Source: Membranipora membranacea (lineage: Eukaryota; Bryozoa; Gymnolaemata; Cheilostomatida; Membraniporidae). Taken from it: 64,000 nucleotides of DNA. Positions 26,770-37,547 of the stretch are shown here, one piece after another (position 1 is the first letter of the stretch; every line of letters starts with the position of its first letter). The notes beneath the pieces were generated by a model, which worked only from the letters and a program-made list of their open reading frames with translations, did not search any database and was not told the origin of the DNA. The stretch lies in assembly GCA_914767715.1 (NCBI GenBank), contig OU612067.1, positions 17,859,001 to 17,923,000 of the forward strand, given 5' to 3'. The position numbers and the translations under genes were made by a program.

Positions 26770-27471
26770 GTGGATAACAAATATGCAGATGATACAATCT
26801 TACTAGAGCTATGCTATCCTAATGTACCATCTACATTACCTGCTGCAGCAGAATGTCTAACCAGCTGGTTCAGCTCGCAAGATCTGCTCCTCAATGTCTC
26901 TAAGACTAAAGAACTCATATTTACCAACATGAGAGACAACCGTGCATGTGATCCCCTGGTAATCAATGGCACAGTAGTTGAGCAGGTCGAGTCATTTGTA
27001 TATTTAGGTACCACTGTTGACCACAAGTTGAGCTTTAAGGCACATTCTGAGGCAATAATCAAGAAAGCTCGCAAGTGCCTGTTTATTATGAAGAAGTTGT
27101 CCTCTCTTGGTATTTCTAAACCAATCAGAATGCGATGTTACTATACTTTCATTGAATGTCTTTTTATTTATCATCTATGTACATTATTTGGCCATATATC
27201 CAAGACATGTCGCAACTCCATTAATGATGTTATATCAACCGCTAGCTTTTTAGCTGACTGTGAAGTCCCATCTCTGTGCGAGGTTTTTACCAGAGTTTTT
27301 AAGAACCGTTGTCTTCGTATGTATGCAACAGACAATGAGCCAATATTAGCCCTAGCTACACTTCCATCAGGGCGCTACTGTAATATCATCAAATGTAGGA
27401 TAGAGCTACGGAGACAATGCTTTAGAGCACAATGTGTGAAATTTTTAAACTCCGTTTTCTTCAAAAGATAA
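26770..27471 (+). pseudogene. Non-LTR reverse transcriptase, 5'-truncated at the catalytic motif
   Basis: The open frame starts right at the RT active-site motif KYADDTILL and runs to a natural stop (233 codons). After YADD come LTSWFSSQDLLLNVSKTKEL and VEQVESFVYLGTTVDHKLSF, then a basic C-terminal region, an order and wording seen in Rex/CR1-like LINE RTs. The N-terminal RT half and the endonuclease are missing, so it is not functional. A run of CTAA repeats precedes it. Confidence 0.8.
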
Positions 27472-27857
27472 TATTTTATAATGTGCAGACTCTTATATCA
27501 CTAGTAACTTTTTAGCTCTACAAAACCAATATTTCTTAACCATAACGGCAGAGACAGAATAAAGTATATATATAACTCCATCAATTTTGATCGGATTTTG
27601 AGTGTGAAAATTACTATAGATTTAGCGGCTGGTCCTGAACAGTTTGATACCAATTTGAAGAAAAAATAGCATCAAGAAGATAACAAGATGCTGCTGATTG
27701 TAAATCAATTTTCAAATTTGAAATCCGATCAAAATTGATTGAGTTATGAACAAAAAACCTGGATTGAACACCTTCCAAAGTCGTTACATCGCCCACAATT
27801 AAGTGCCTCACTTCAGCTGTATATGGTGTCCTGTCTAGGTTTATTATTAAGTCTATG

Positions 27858-29709
27858 GTTGAAACTCACTCTTCCTCAATAACAATAACAAGGTCATGTC
27901 GTCGCGACACTGTTATGTCAAAAGTGGAGTACCCCTTAGACTTATCTCATCGGCTCCACTCTGGGTCTGCTGAGATAAGTCCACCAGTATAAGTCATGAA
28001 AATCCCAGTCTTGAATATGCATCATACAAGAGATTTGATTTATTTTGTTTAAATTCACACGTAAAGAGTCTAACAGGCAGGTAGCTTTGTGCCAGGGACA
28101 AAATTTCAGAAAACTTCTCATCAAACTTTTGACCGCTGATCAGTTTGTCATTAGATATTCCTCCTCTGGTAAAACTACAGAACCCATAGGTACCGCAACT
28201 AACTGATAGTCTCGCTTGCACCCATTATATCAAAAAGATTGGGAAATCTTAACAGTATACTAAATCATATGCATGCAGTGAGCAGTCTTTAGAGAGCGAG
28301 TGCACTCACATACACATTCCCATACAGCATTAGTGTTACCATGGCCATTCTGTGAAAACAATATTTAATGAAACAAGTGGCGGCTTGCCGAACGACTCTC
28401 TGCACTGTAGCAACAGCGCCAAAAAACTGACTTAGTGACATATTTATGGGCACTTTCCTTTCATTTGCCGGTAGGACAGGCTTTCAGTTGAGGAACTACA
28501 TGCACTTTTTGATTCATCCACACTACAGTGCAAACATAACCAACTAGAATTGATTGGTTGTACATGCGCAAAGCGAGCATTTGTATAATAACACATCATA
28601 ACAGTTCAGATAGGGAGAGTGTTTGTTTAAGAAAGAAATACCCTCATATAGATTTCAAATTGAGCTTTATTCAGTATATTTGTCAAGCTTCTAGGTAACC
28701 TACACCCTCACCACTAGTTAGTTATTACCATTCACTTCTATGTACAAATAAGAGGAATGAGGTGCAGTCTTCTAACCTTGACACTTGGCTACTTTTTTTC
28801 TTTTGGGGGTTACAAAACAAAAAAAGTAGCCAAGTGTCAAGGCACTCTTCTATGTGATAGTAAAGCCTAGACAGGAAGGGTCTCGTCAAGCATGGAAAAT
28901 ACCTTGTACCAATGTTCAGTCTATATTTGAGTATTTATACAAATATTAATGGAGAGGAAATTACAATGATTCATTAGAGAGGTTTAAGTTGGCCGGCTGC
29001 TTTGGTTTAGTTATATACTATACCATATTTGGGTGATTATCTAAAGAAGAAACGCGAACATTAGACCAGTCTATTAGAAGTGTATTATGGGAAATTTTAC
29101 TAATGACATTCAGGTGAAGAGCGATACCAAGAGGTGTGAATAAGTTTTGTGTCTCGAATAGAATATCATTTATATTTATTTCATAATTGTGTTTGAGTAT
29201 AACAAGTTTACACTTGCAGGTTTTAGGCACAAGTCTAGGTGATGAGGCTGGTGGTCCTTTAGAATAACAACCCAGTCAACAAAATATGGGGCCAGTTTTT
29301 AATTTAAGCACTAAGACAAGTAATGCATCCTGGCAGCATCTGTGGGCGGGCATACTACACATAGTCACAAAACCATCGTTATTGGAATAAATTCCATTTT
29401 CTGGTAAACGAATTGTTAAAAATTTAGTGCCCTTGGTAGAGGTTCATGGAATGACTTGCAAGAATATATGCCCTATTTAATGAATCTGACAGGTCAAGGA
29501 CAACTTTAACAATCGAAAGACTAGCTAACTCACTAATAATCTCCTATCTAACCTTGGCTAGAAAAAGAACAACAAAAACAATTGATTGCCACCACCCCAT
29601 TGTCAGAACAAATCTAAAACAGCTGAATTTTGAATACCATTGATGAAGATATAATTTTGTTATATGTTATATGAGTAATTTCCTAAATCAGAGTATTGGT
29701 TCTGAGATT
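27858..29709. other. Intergenic; TE-like debris and one palindrome
   Basis: Overlapping minus-strand frames at 27942-28221 and 29018-29230 look faintly coding but match no family I recognise. The segment next to 29710 is the 3' UTR of SLC35B1, with ATTAAA on the minus strand at 29476-29481 as a possible poly(A) signal. No supported gene. Confidence 0.5.
28776..28842. repeat. Near-perfect palindrome, 24-bp arms
   Basis: CCTTGACACTTGGCTACTTT and its following Ts pair with AAAGTAGCCAAGTGTCAAGG across a short loop. No clear target duplication, so its origin (MITE core or foldback) is open. Confidence 0.8.
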
Positions 29710-32700
29710 TTATGATTGATGACTATGCTGGTCTCTACCTTTAGCTTTGCTATACTGCTGGTCGCCTGTACCGCTGGTCTTAGCTGTGGTAGTATGGGCA
29801 GGCTTCAGCTCTTTTCCATATAAAGTATCGAGGCCAAGTCCGACAAATACAAACACAGTGCCTAACCACTGACGGGTCAGAAGGGAATGTCCGAAGAAGA
29901 TTACAGAAGCTAAGATGGTGAAGAACTTCCTAGTAGTGGTCGCTATAGAGCAGGCTAGAGGGCCAAAGGTCGTAACGGTCAAGAAGATAAACGCCTGAAA
30001 CAGAACAATGGTCATACAGATAAAAACTGGTGCATATCCTCACTTCTATGGGAAGTATAACAAACTTGACTTATTTATGTCTATGAATAATAGCATTCAT
30101 TATATGTAACAATCAACCAGGTCATGTAGTGATTTTTTAATGCAATATTCCCTTCAAGGACAGACCTATGATATTCAGACCACTGTTACATATTACTGTT
30201 AGATATTAGAGGTCAAAGAGCTACTTCAGTCACCTAATAACAGGGGAGGATTTAATTGGTTATTCTTCTACATTATCAATGCATGTTTTTAATTTAAGCG
30301 ACAATGCATTATTACTCTTGTTCTTGTTTTGGAAAAAAATTTGCTAATCGAAGTCTACACAAAGAATGCATAATTACTAACCTGTCCAAGAGCACTGCAG
30401 AGGCCGAATACAATGATATTATAAAGTACATGGGGATTTCTCTCTGCGAACAATGTGAAGCTATATGCCTCTCCCGTACTCAGAGCAATGGCTAACCAGA
30501 GTACTGACCAGAGATTCATGTTAAACATCATATCAAAGGACTTAGTATTATGTGCTTGCTTCATCCTAGACTGGGTGGCTCCTGTTGTTCCGTCCATTAT
30601 CAGAGAAACGATCTAAAAAGTGATAATATAAGAACATGTATGTCTATGTTGTCCTTTTGATATCATTATTAGTAAATCATATGTGTATATTTTATAAGAG
30701 TCTCCATGTATTCAAGTTGTTAAAATATCATATCTTATTACTAAAAATCAAAATTTGCTGACAATCAATTTAGTAAATGCCGCAAGAAAGAGCAATAAAT
30801 TCTCTGCACAGAGATGCAGTGGAAATTTGATAAAATTTCATTCAGTGATCCCATAGCTAAAGTTTGTTAATTTTATTGAAATGTGAGATGGGCAATTTTT
30901 TTTTCTAGGTTTTTAAATCTGGTTCCATGAATACATCAGATCCAAGGGTAGAGTCAGAAAAAATAGCTTTTATTAAAAGTGTACCAATTCCAGCACTGGC
31001 ACTGAAACAGCATATGACACTAATAGCTGTGACATTACCTATGTGGTAATCAGCGAGTAATAGATAATGCAAACAGCTTGCCAGGAGTAACCATGAAAAG
31101 CTTTCAAATGGATCTAATAATTATATGGGTTTCTCACAAGGTTGATTACATATTATCACAGAGGACAACAGAGTTATCACCATTACACATCTACACTAAC
31201 CACACCTAATACAATGCTGATGCAGTCTACAGTTCTGGAAGGGATTACAGTTGGGTCATTACGCAATGCATCCTCTAGGTAACTAGTTTAGGGTCCAAAA
31301 TCTCTACAATATTTGTTTCAAACAGCCTCCCTTGTTAATTGAAGCGAGTGAGGTATTCGCAAAAAAAACAGGGCGAATTAGAAAACAGATAGGCTAGATA
31401 AGGAACGAAAATCGCAAAGAAAGTTTTTAGATTTTTTGGAATTTTTTAATATGAACTGGTTTCTTCTTCAAGCTGCAGCTGTGTGATTACAATCGATTGG
31501 AAAAAGTGTGTACACGCATTCATTTAACTTGGGCGCATCAACAAAAATAGCTGCATAGTTTCTTTTGATGCTTTCCGTAAAAGTTGACACTTACCAGAAG
31601 AATTTCACCCCATCCGAATGTGTGGCCAGCATCAAGCCCTGAAGTCGCAGCTTTAGAGTCTTTATATACAAATAGAGCAACTCCCAATGAGATCAGAAGT
31701 ATACAGAAGTACTTTGCGATGGGATACTTTTTATGTGCGAATAAAACACCCATTATCATAACGGGGATAGGCTTAGCAGATTTGCCCAACACCTGTAAAC
31801 AAAAATATTAAGAATATTCTATAAAACAAGCATTGATGGTTGTTATAATAGTGACATAATTCACCTCTGAGAGCATCCAATGTCTAAAAGGCACAGGCAC
31901 ATTGTGCATCAACAGCAAACCTCCACACACATATTTTACATTTGCTATTAGTACCTCCCTTTTCCAAGGCGTTCTAATATCCAAAACTAGCATATGGTTT
32001 CATCAAAAATTGCAACACCAACAAAAAAAGTCTGGCTTTCCAAAATTCATTATTCATCACGACGATCGAACATGACTGTGAGAGATGCAAACAATGTTGG
32101 GATATTTCACTAGGTGCGTCTGAACAATGAACTCATTGGTGTCATTGGTCTAAAACTACCACATGTTAATGTGTGAATGTCTGCAAATAGCCTCCATATT
32201 TCACGTTTCTCTCACCTGCGTAGGATAGGAGACCCATTGTAGAGCTTTATTACTGGCAAGCATAGCACCAAGATAAGATATGGAGCACATTGCGTATAAG
32301 TGATGACTAGTTGTGTCAACTTCATCTTTCCTTGTAACAAACTTTCTCACTACAAAATACAGTAAAGGAGAAGTTGAGCTTTGATGTGATGGAATATTCA
32401 TTACCCATCGTTATCAATTATGCAATGGTGTGCCTTTCTATCAAACAGTCTGGGTGATGTGCGGTGTGATGATGAGGAATTGCCCATGTTGCTGATGCTA
32501 AGAGGGATGAGTAAGTACCGAACCTTCAGCTGGTTATGACATGGGACTTATGAGATTTGTCTTCCACATAGTGCCCATCCAGCTAAGGATTTAAGTTAAA
32601 TTGTCATATACAAGACAGAAAACTTGTCACAATCACTTACCGATAAATGCGAACAAGGAGTTGATGATACACTGGATGAACACTAGTGAGATGGTGTAGG

Positions 32701-33764
32701 TGAACTTCTCTTTTCCTCCATCAGCATCTACATATTCACCTTTAGTTCTGTAAAGTACAAATGCAAAGTGTGATAAGATTAAGTATTTCTCCCTTGAAAT
32801 CCATAATTTTGACATGAAGTTGGAGAACCCTTGATCTGTTCCGTTGGGTTCGTTAAAATAGCATTATCATTGGTTTCTCTCTGTCTTCTTGTTGTCCAAC
32901 CAATGAGTTAGAGTTGGTCTAACACCAACTATAGTTGGCAGTGAAAAGACAGCTAATACCAGGATTAAACAGCATTTATTTATTTATTTGCTTAAAGAGG
33001 TTTTCTAGAAAGTTTACAGATAACAGAGTAGTTAAAAAATAACTTGTTGACCTCTACACACAGCTAAATACAAAAAAAAGGGGTTATACACAAATAAATG
33101 ACGATGTTCTAGAAATGGGAAAGTAAGTTATATATGGCTTTATAGAAAAAGAAAATGATATATATTATTGTTATATTAAATTATTGTACTTGTCACGATT
33201 ATTATCAATAGAATAAGTTAAAAGAGAGTAAGCTGTCAGCTGTTTTGCAATTCAGTCTGAAATTGGGCAGCAGATTTAAGAGAGCTGTATTGTCAAAATG
33301 TGTAAGGGAGCGTTTATTGGACTTTGGCACCAGGCGAAGAACATGCTTTGATGCTTTATTATTAACTATTTTCTTATGTGTAAATTTGTGAAATAGGTAA
33401 TGTCTTCTACTTTTTAGGGTGGGTAAGTTTAAGAGTGATCTACCAGTTGTGACATTTATCTATATATATATTGGCCTACATTCATATTATTTTGAAGTTA
33501 TTCAATGAGTTCTCAGTGACTTCAGTCAGTTTGGGTAATCATTAAACATATCAGGATATTAGTCTTGAGAATCTGATGTTTAAAATAACTACGTACCAAT
33601 GAAAATAGTACTTGGTGAGTAATCTTATAGTAGTCACACTCACAGTGATGAGTGAGTAGTCAATTTCAAATCATTACTACTTACATTTTCTCTTGGAGTA
33701 TTCCATAATAGAAGTAACAGACAAATATTCCCCCAGCATAGAGGAGAAATCTCCAGTCTAGCAT
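29710..33764 (-). CDS. SLC35B1: SLC35B1, ER nucleotide transporter, complete, 6 exons, 344 aa
   Basis: Exons in coding order: 33685-33764, 32641-32747, 32216-32349, 31595-31792, 30382-30612, 29710-29994 (1035 nt, all phases agree). The first exon codes [20 protein letters not shown] and leads into GILQEKITKGEY across the first junction, matching the start of animal SLC35B1. Other near-identical blocks are [33 protein letters not shown] and [20 protein letters not shown]. Known role: SLC35B1 is a multi-spanning ER membrane carrier of the nucleotide-sugar transporter family, proposed as the ER ATP/ADP exchanger. The protein is about 20 residues longer than the human one, and the C-terminal tail after the last helix ([12 protein letters not shown]) lacks an evident dilysine retrieval motif. 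It is head-to-head with the rolling-stone-like gene across about 1.2 kb. Confidence 0.97.
33213..33435 (-). pseudogene. LINE ORF2 C-terminal remnant
   Basis: An open frame of about 70 codons on the minus strand in SLC35B1 intron 1 reads [20 protein letters not shown], then [20 protein letters not shown], then stops. This resembles the end of non-LTR retrotransposon proteins (a basic segment, then a short aromatic/Pro tail). No start codon or RT core is attached. Confidence 0.5.
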
Positions 33765-35012
33765 ATTTTACCACAGTTCTCTTACCAAAGACAAGTAACG
33801 CAGTGTGTTCACTTCTATTGTCTGGATAAAAAAAATTGAAATATGATGTGGCATTAAAAAATAAGCCTGATGTCTATTTTGAAGTGAGGTACCCTCCCAA
33901 GCCAGCCTGCTTAAAATGATAGATTTAGTGCTAATTTTTCAGCAGCAACGCCTCAAAGCTAATTCAATTGGTCAGTTTGTGGAAATCCCAAATCACTGGG
34001 AAATTTCAAATTGAGATGTTCATAAATACTCAATAGCACAATATGTTTATAAGAGAGGACAAAATTCATGTGAAGGTCAAGGACAAATATTGTTGACAAC
34101 AAAAACCTGGAATATTGTATTAATTATAGAGCTTAACACATTTTGTATGAGATTGACTCCATTTTATGTACATAAATAGGCACCATTGGCATTGAGTTAG
34201 AGCCTAACTGCTTGTAGGCACTTAAGGTTACAAAGTTATAATATGGTAAAACAGAATGAGATTTTAGGTTACCAGAAGGTAACTGTAATGAATATCTGAG
34301 GGCTGACCGATGCCTTCCATTTCCAATAGAAGAAGAATGTGTGCCAAAATTAAAGCCAGCTATGGAGGCTTTAAATACAACTCTGACTTAATGTTCCACA
34401 GTGCTCACCCAGCTATAGTAAGTCTTCTAAATAAAGTGTAGTTTTAAATATTGTAGATTTAAAATAATTAATAGGGTAACAATGTAGTAGCCATGGGCAA
34501 ATAAACTTATAAGTGAAAACACATCCTCTTATCTATCGTTTGGTAGATCAGGTATTAGATATTTGATATTCAGATATTAACGCATCACGACATTCAACTT
34601 TGCAATATCATTCACTATCAGGCAAGAGGCAACAGACAAACACAATCCAATCTTTTGGGTGAGCTAGCGCATGGATGTAGGCGATGAACTAAACCTTCAT
34701 TGACGAAGGATTGTAAGCCACCAACACAAACCCTTTGAAGTATCACGCATGGAAGTTTTTTATATCTACAATCTGTTGTTTGCACAATTATTAAAATATA
34801 GGGCTTATAATTGATCATGCCATCTCAAATGGCAATATTATTACAATAATGGCTAAGTTTGAGACACCCAACCAATGTTTTCTATCTTTGATTGCAGCTA
34901 GCATTAAAATATGATATTCGGTATTGGTATTGGTAACGGGACCAAGTAACATCCTCTTTTCATTTTATTACAGTGTGGTGGAATATCTACAAATTCTTTA
35001 CTGAAATTCAGG
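33765..35012. other. Divergent intergenic region between SLC35B1 and the rolling-stone-like gene
   Basis: It must contain the 5' UTRs and promoters of both genes and at least one upstream exon of the plus-strand gene, since an AG acceptor (ATTACAG) lies just before 34975. No core promoter motif can be named with confidence. Confidence 0.5.
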
Positions 35013-35720
35013 ATGTTTGCTGCTGCATTTCACTGGCTGATCATAATTCTACGATCTTTGGAAGTCGAGAGGCTTCCGATGATTTGTTATTTAACAAATA
35101 TCGTCTACATCTTATGCGCTCTTTACTATACTATCGCTGTCTACAATAGTATAACATTATCAGAAGAAAGTCTTCCCTTATACCATAAACTCATTCAGAA
35201 TCCTTTAGTGTTCCGTATGGACAGAGTATGCTACGAGGAAAAAGGAACTGAAGTTAAAACCAAATGCCTCTTCCAGTGGTTTTTACACTCAATTACTCTC
35301 AATCTCAGTATTTTAGTGTCTGTTATGTATTTTTTACTCATATACAAACCAGAAGTCGATGTATTAGGCTTCACTAATATCTCTCGCCATGTGCTCAATT
35401 CAATATTTATTCTCACTGAATTTTCTCTCAACTCAATCCATGTTAAGTTTGTGCATGTTGTTTATGGCTTAGTGCTGGCTGTTATATACACATTTTACAC
35501 GATTGTGTTTTGGTATGTGGTTCCTCCACCTGATAACTATATCTATGACCTGATCAACTGGGATCATCCTGGCAAGTCCTTAAAGTTAATTTTCATGCTC
35601 ATGTGTGCTGCTGTGGTTGTGAAGTTTATGTTAGTAGTAGCCTCAAAAGCTAAATTCCACTCACATGGATGCCAGGTTTCTCGGAATCCTGAAAGTCCTG
35701 TCCAATCATTCCTTGTATAA
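35013..35720 (+). CDS. Rolling-stone-like multi-pass membrane protein (main coding exon, 235 aa)
   Basis: One exon codes 235 residues with about six hydrophobic segments. Family landmarks in order: ICYLTN after the first membrane segment (the family's YLTNW site), FQWFLHSITLNLSILVSVMYF, HVLNSIFILTEF followed by HVKFVHVVYGLVLAVIYTFY (the family's H-x-x-N...RLLHVVYP region), and YIYDLINWDHPGKSLKL (the family's PYIY..DW..PG). Drosophila rolling stone acts in myoblast fusion; most relatives have no known role. An acceptor AG lies 38 bases before this ATG and the frame stays open back to it, so a short upstream coding exon may add residues; I chose the first ATG. Possible poly(A) signals AATAAA are at 36330-36335 and 36351-36356. 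Confidence 0.85.
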   Translation: MFAAAFHWLIIILRSLEVERLPMICYLTNIVYILCALYYTIAVYNSITLSEESLPLYHKLIQNPLVFRMDRVCYEEKGTEVKTKCLFQWFLHSITLNLSILVSVMYFLLIYKPEVDVLGFTNISRHVLNSIFILTEFSLNSIHVKFVHVVYGLVLAVIYTFYTIVFWYVVPPPDNYIYDLINWDHPGKSLKLIFMLMCAAVVVKFMLVVASKAKFHSHGCQVSRNPESPVQSFLV

Positions 35721-37002
35721 TAATACCATACATGTATGCTTTAGAGATGCTTGAGTGTATGAATAATAACAAATACAGACTCACTGATCTTTATCACCTC
35801 TATTATTACCTGAATCCTGTTTAGTTATACATGAATGAGTTGTTCTTCTGCAATCTCAGATAATTATGTACAATATACATAACATATACATCCAAAACTT
35901 CTTATGTACTATGTACTAGTAACTATGGACATCGCTTTCATTACAATGTGGATGAACGATTGTCATTAACTCACTTCAAGAAGAAAAATTGAGACATGGT
36001 CCAATTGGGAGATGTTGGAGTTGTTGTTTAGTCATGAAATTGTGAGCACAACTTCCAAAAAATAGTTCTGGATTCTGATTTAAATAGCTATGAGGAGGTT
36101 CATCTTAGATTTTTCCAACATCTTTTAAAAATTACCTAAGTAAGCATGGTCTGGCGGTTTGCTAGTTTAGACCTGAGATCAGATTAAGGGGCCTACTAGC
36201 ATTTGTTTGTGTGTATGTAAATGTCTTCATTATCTCATATTGGAGAAAACTAAGATTGGGAGAGCCTGCCAAGATCACAGATAAAATATGATGCAAAATA
36301 TATAAAGGTTATTGTGTAAAAAATGTGGTAATAAAACTTTTTGTTACATCAATAAAATAATAAAACACACAGATTAAGAGAACACTTTATTTAATAAAGC
36401 AACTGTAACAGATCTGTACGCTTTTCCCCTACCTAGATGTGTATACGGGCAACGACCAACTGTATATTTGATTGAGTAATCATTATGTATTTTACCTGTA
36501 TACTTCTGTGCACGGCTTAATCTTTTGTCGAATGATAACAGAGTCCACTAACAAACAATAATTTTTTACTGTTTTGATTCCATTTTTTTCTTACAAAAAA
36601 AATATGAATTTTGTATAGAGCCACTGAAAAGTAGGCAGTACTAGCAGGAATAATTTTGACACTGAACCTCCTCTTCCCAAATAACAATAAGGGTTACTAT
36701 ACACAGCCTACTATCATAGCCCAAATTGGTGTTTTGACAACTTTTTCGTGAGGGGCGATTACCGATTTGTCCACAGAATTTTTGTTCCCCAATGGGAAAC
36801 TGAAAAAAATGACGAAAAAGATATTTTTTTTCGCCAAAGTGCTCAACTTCCTCTAAGTCCAAAACTATGATATCGAAGCCCAAATTGGTATTTTAGGTAT
36901 TACGCGTTTTTTTTGTTTTTCTTTAATATATTATAGGCATAATTTTCATTCGATGAGAATGTTTTACAAAATCAGTAAAAAAACAAAAAAAAGGGAAAAA
37001 AG
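35721..37002. other. 3' flank of the rolling-stone-like gene and a dispersed repeat
   Basis: The first 600 bases are 3' UTR-like, with two AATAAA hexamers near 36330-36356. From 36716 on the sequence belongs to a repeat also found near 38276. No gene is seen. Confidence 0.5.
36716..36860. repeat. Dispersed repeat, copy 1 (partner near 38276-38515)
   Basis: Words shared in order with 38276-38515: GCCCAAATTGGT, TTTTGACAACTTTTT, CAGAATTTTT, CAATGGGAAA, AAAAAGA and CACCAAAG/CGCCAAAG...GCTCAACT. The second copy carries about 90 extra bases in the middle. GCCCAAATTGGTATTTT also recurs at about 36879. Origin unknown. Confidence 0.65.
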
Positions 37003-37006
37003 TTAA

Positions 37007-37543
37007 AGGGCAACCAAGGTTTCAAACAACTTCTCATTGATGGCCATTGATTAATAGCAGATTGCACCTTCTGCATGGGAAAAAAGACAAAATATAGTTT
37101 GGACGATTATTCAGCCAGAACTCTTGTGAAACATTTCTTCCATCAGGTACTCAAACTCAGCTAAAAGAGAATACCATATAGCAGTTTCCTGTTCCTGTTA
37201 TTATTAAGCCTGTGCTTTATAATTATTACAGCAAAGTCTTGGAACCTCCCCTAAACTGAAGTATTTGCTGACTCTAAGCTGGGTAACACTTCAGTTTAGG
37301 GGAGGTTCCAAGACTTTGCTGTAATAATTATAGAGCACAGGCTAAATAATAACAGGAACAGGAAACTGCTATGTGGTATTCTATTTTAGTTGAGTTTGAG
37401 TGCCTGATGGAAGAAATGTTTCACAAGAATTCTGGCTGAATAATCATCCGAATTATATTTTGTCTTTTTCCCCATACAGAAGGTGCAATCTGCTATTAAT
37501 CAATGGCCATCAATGAGAAGTTGTTTGAAACCTTGGTTGCCCT
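37007..37543. mobile_element. 537-bp foldback element in a TTAA target
   Basis: Two arms of about 240 bp are near-perfect inverted copies around a loop at about 37256-37289. The left end AGGGCAACCAAGGTTTCAAA mirrors the right end TTTGAAACCTTGGTTGCCCT. Both ends are flanked by TTAA (37003-37006 and 37544-37547), the target duplication of piggyBac-type elements. No coding capacity is seen, so it is probably a piggyBac-type MITE. Confidence 0.85.
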
Positions 37544-37547
37544 TTAA

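Larger units (their letters stand above)
25188..27857. mobile_element. Composite transposon-like block bounded by inverted repeats
   Basis: CATAGACTTAATAATAAACC at 25188 reads inverted at the right end (27857). Similarity between the two ends continues, with differences, for about 100 bp (shared words include CTAGACAGGACAC, TTAATTGTRGGCGAYGTAACG and TTGGAAGGTGT). Immediately outside are GTTGAAAA (25180-25187) and GTTGAAAC (27858-27865), a 7/8 match that looks like an 8-bp target duplication. Inside are pieces of two non-LTR retrotransposons. This may be a hAT- or P-like DNA element that collected LINE insertions, or two facing copies of one repeat. Confidence 0.6.

Noticed and set aside
26814-27074. 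Minus-strand frame within the RT fragment
   Set aside because: Antisense shadow of the YADD-containing RT frame.
34899-34935. Upstream coding exon for the rolling-stone-like gene
   Set aside because: It has AG and GT borders, but its phase leads to an early stop when joined to the main exon.
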